Shown here in pieces: positions 42,696-42,950 of a DNA stretch of 42,950 nt; within the stretch, counting starts at the first letter, position 1, and every line of letters begins with the position of its first letter. The notes beneath the pieces were generated by a model that was not told the DNA's origin, did not search any database, and saw only the letters and a list, made by a program, of their open reading frames with translations. Position numbers and translations under genes: made by a program. Source of the stretch: Akkermansia muciniphila (GTDB lineage: Bacteria; Verrucomicrobiota; Verrucomicrobiia; Verrucomicrobiales; V1-33); assembly GCA_943333275.1 (NCBI GenBank), contig CALQSQ010000048.1, positions 1 to 42,950 on the forward strand, written 5' to 3'.

Positions 42696-42950
42696 GCCCA
42701 CCCAGCCCCACCAGCTCCGCCTTTCGGTGCCAGATCATTGGTCAAAATCGGGCGGGTATCCTGTCAGGAGTGGTCGAATCGTTCAGTATCCTTGCAAAGT
42801 GGATACCCGGAAGGAATCTCGCATAAATCATTTAAATTCAATCACTTATGTGTCATTTAAAACCATACCATCACGGCATACCATAACATCATTATCGGAA
42901 TCCCTGGTTCTGATTAATCCATTAAAAAACCCAAATCAGGAATCGCAGCC
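42696..42950. other. Non-coding tail of the window with a 9-bp inverted repeat
   Basis: After coaC no open frame looks real. CGGGTATCC (42753-42761) and GGATACCCG (42801-42809) form an exact inverted repeat spaced by 39 bp. The last 130 bp is AT-rich compared with the rest of the window, consistent with a promoter region for a gene beyond the edge. I could not fix promoter boxes. Confidence 0.5.

Noticed and set aside
1..42950. CRISPR array, prophage, transposase, rRNA or tRNA genes
   Set aside because: No regularly spaced repeats, phage structural genes, transposase motifs or cloverleaf-like segments were found when reading through the sequence. A tRNAscan or CRISPR search was not possible here.

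Overview
The window is about 43 kb of GC-rich bacterial chromosome, almost certainly from a member of the Verrucomicrobiota. The evidence is a set of PVC-superphylum hallmark families: a planctomycete-type cytochrome protein with DUF1549 and DUF1553 next to a DUF1501 protein, a GloVer-repeat protein, a very large PVC membrane-bound-dehydrogenase-like protein, a ThuA protein, a Tat-exported Gfo/Idh/MocA oxidoreductase, a PQQ-type beta-propeller, and a giant lamin-tail/CotH/LamG protein. LpxI, a lipid A enzyme, points to a Gram-negative envelope. I saw no transposase, phage gene, CRISPR array, rRNA or tRNA, so this reads as ordinary chromosome with a strong secreted-protein load.

Layout. 1-1.7 kb: the 3' end of an unidentified gene, then a seven-repeat GloVer protein flanked by short direct repeats. 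1.9-6.4 kb: the PSCyt/DUF1549/LamG/DUF1553 and DUF1501 pair. 6.4-10.1 kb: a secreted endonuclease/exonuclease/phosphatase-fold hydrolase (minus), an Asp-box sialidase-fold protein and a seven-blade Kelch-like propeller. 10.3-14.7 kb: a Tgt protein fused to an MnmC-type methyltransferase domain (minus), a CvfB-like S1 protein (minus) and mnmE (plus); the two outer genes both concern wobble position 34 of tRNA. 14.9-16.5 kb: a Rieske-flavodoxin fusion and a small ABM-fold protein. 16.5-18.9 kb: gcvT-gcvH-lpxI, tightly packed. 18.9-21.3 kb: an HU protein with a clear promoter and terminator, a gamma-carbonic anhydrase and glucuronate isomerase. 21.4-25 kb: a PQQ-propeller/DsbD-alpha fusion (minus) divergent from a Gfo/Idh/MocA oxidoreductase. 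25-27 kb: a SPFH protein translationally coupled to an NADK2-like NAD kinase. 27.2-34.7 kb: a 2349-residue secreted multidomain protein and a small PLD-fold protein. 34.8-40.4 kb: a rhomboid protease, then an SGNH-like/dehydrogenase/HEAT/cupredoxin protein with ThuA (minus). 40.7-42.7 kb: a three-helix membrane protein with a DCC protein, and a cyclic-nucleotide-binding protein with a CoaC-type flavoprotein.

How the genes fit together. The secreted propellers, the PSCyt/DUF1501 pair, the Gfo/Idh/MocA protein, ThuA, the dehydrogenase-cupredoxin protein and glucuronate isomerase suggest a life of degrading complex, probably uronate-containing, carbohydrates with periplasmic redox steps. The housekeeping block in the middle (tRNA wobble modification, glycine cleavage, lipid A, HU) is denser and less strand-biased. 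Most starts lack a strong Shine-Dalgarno motif. The most unusual gene is the Tgt-MnmC fusion; the SPFH/NAD-kinase pair, the PQQ/DsbD fusion, the Rieske/flavodoxin fusion and the dehydrogenase/cupredoxin fusion also merit attention. All family assignments were made by reading motifs, without database searches.
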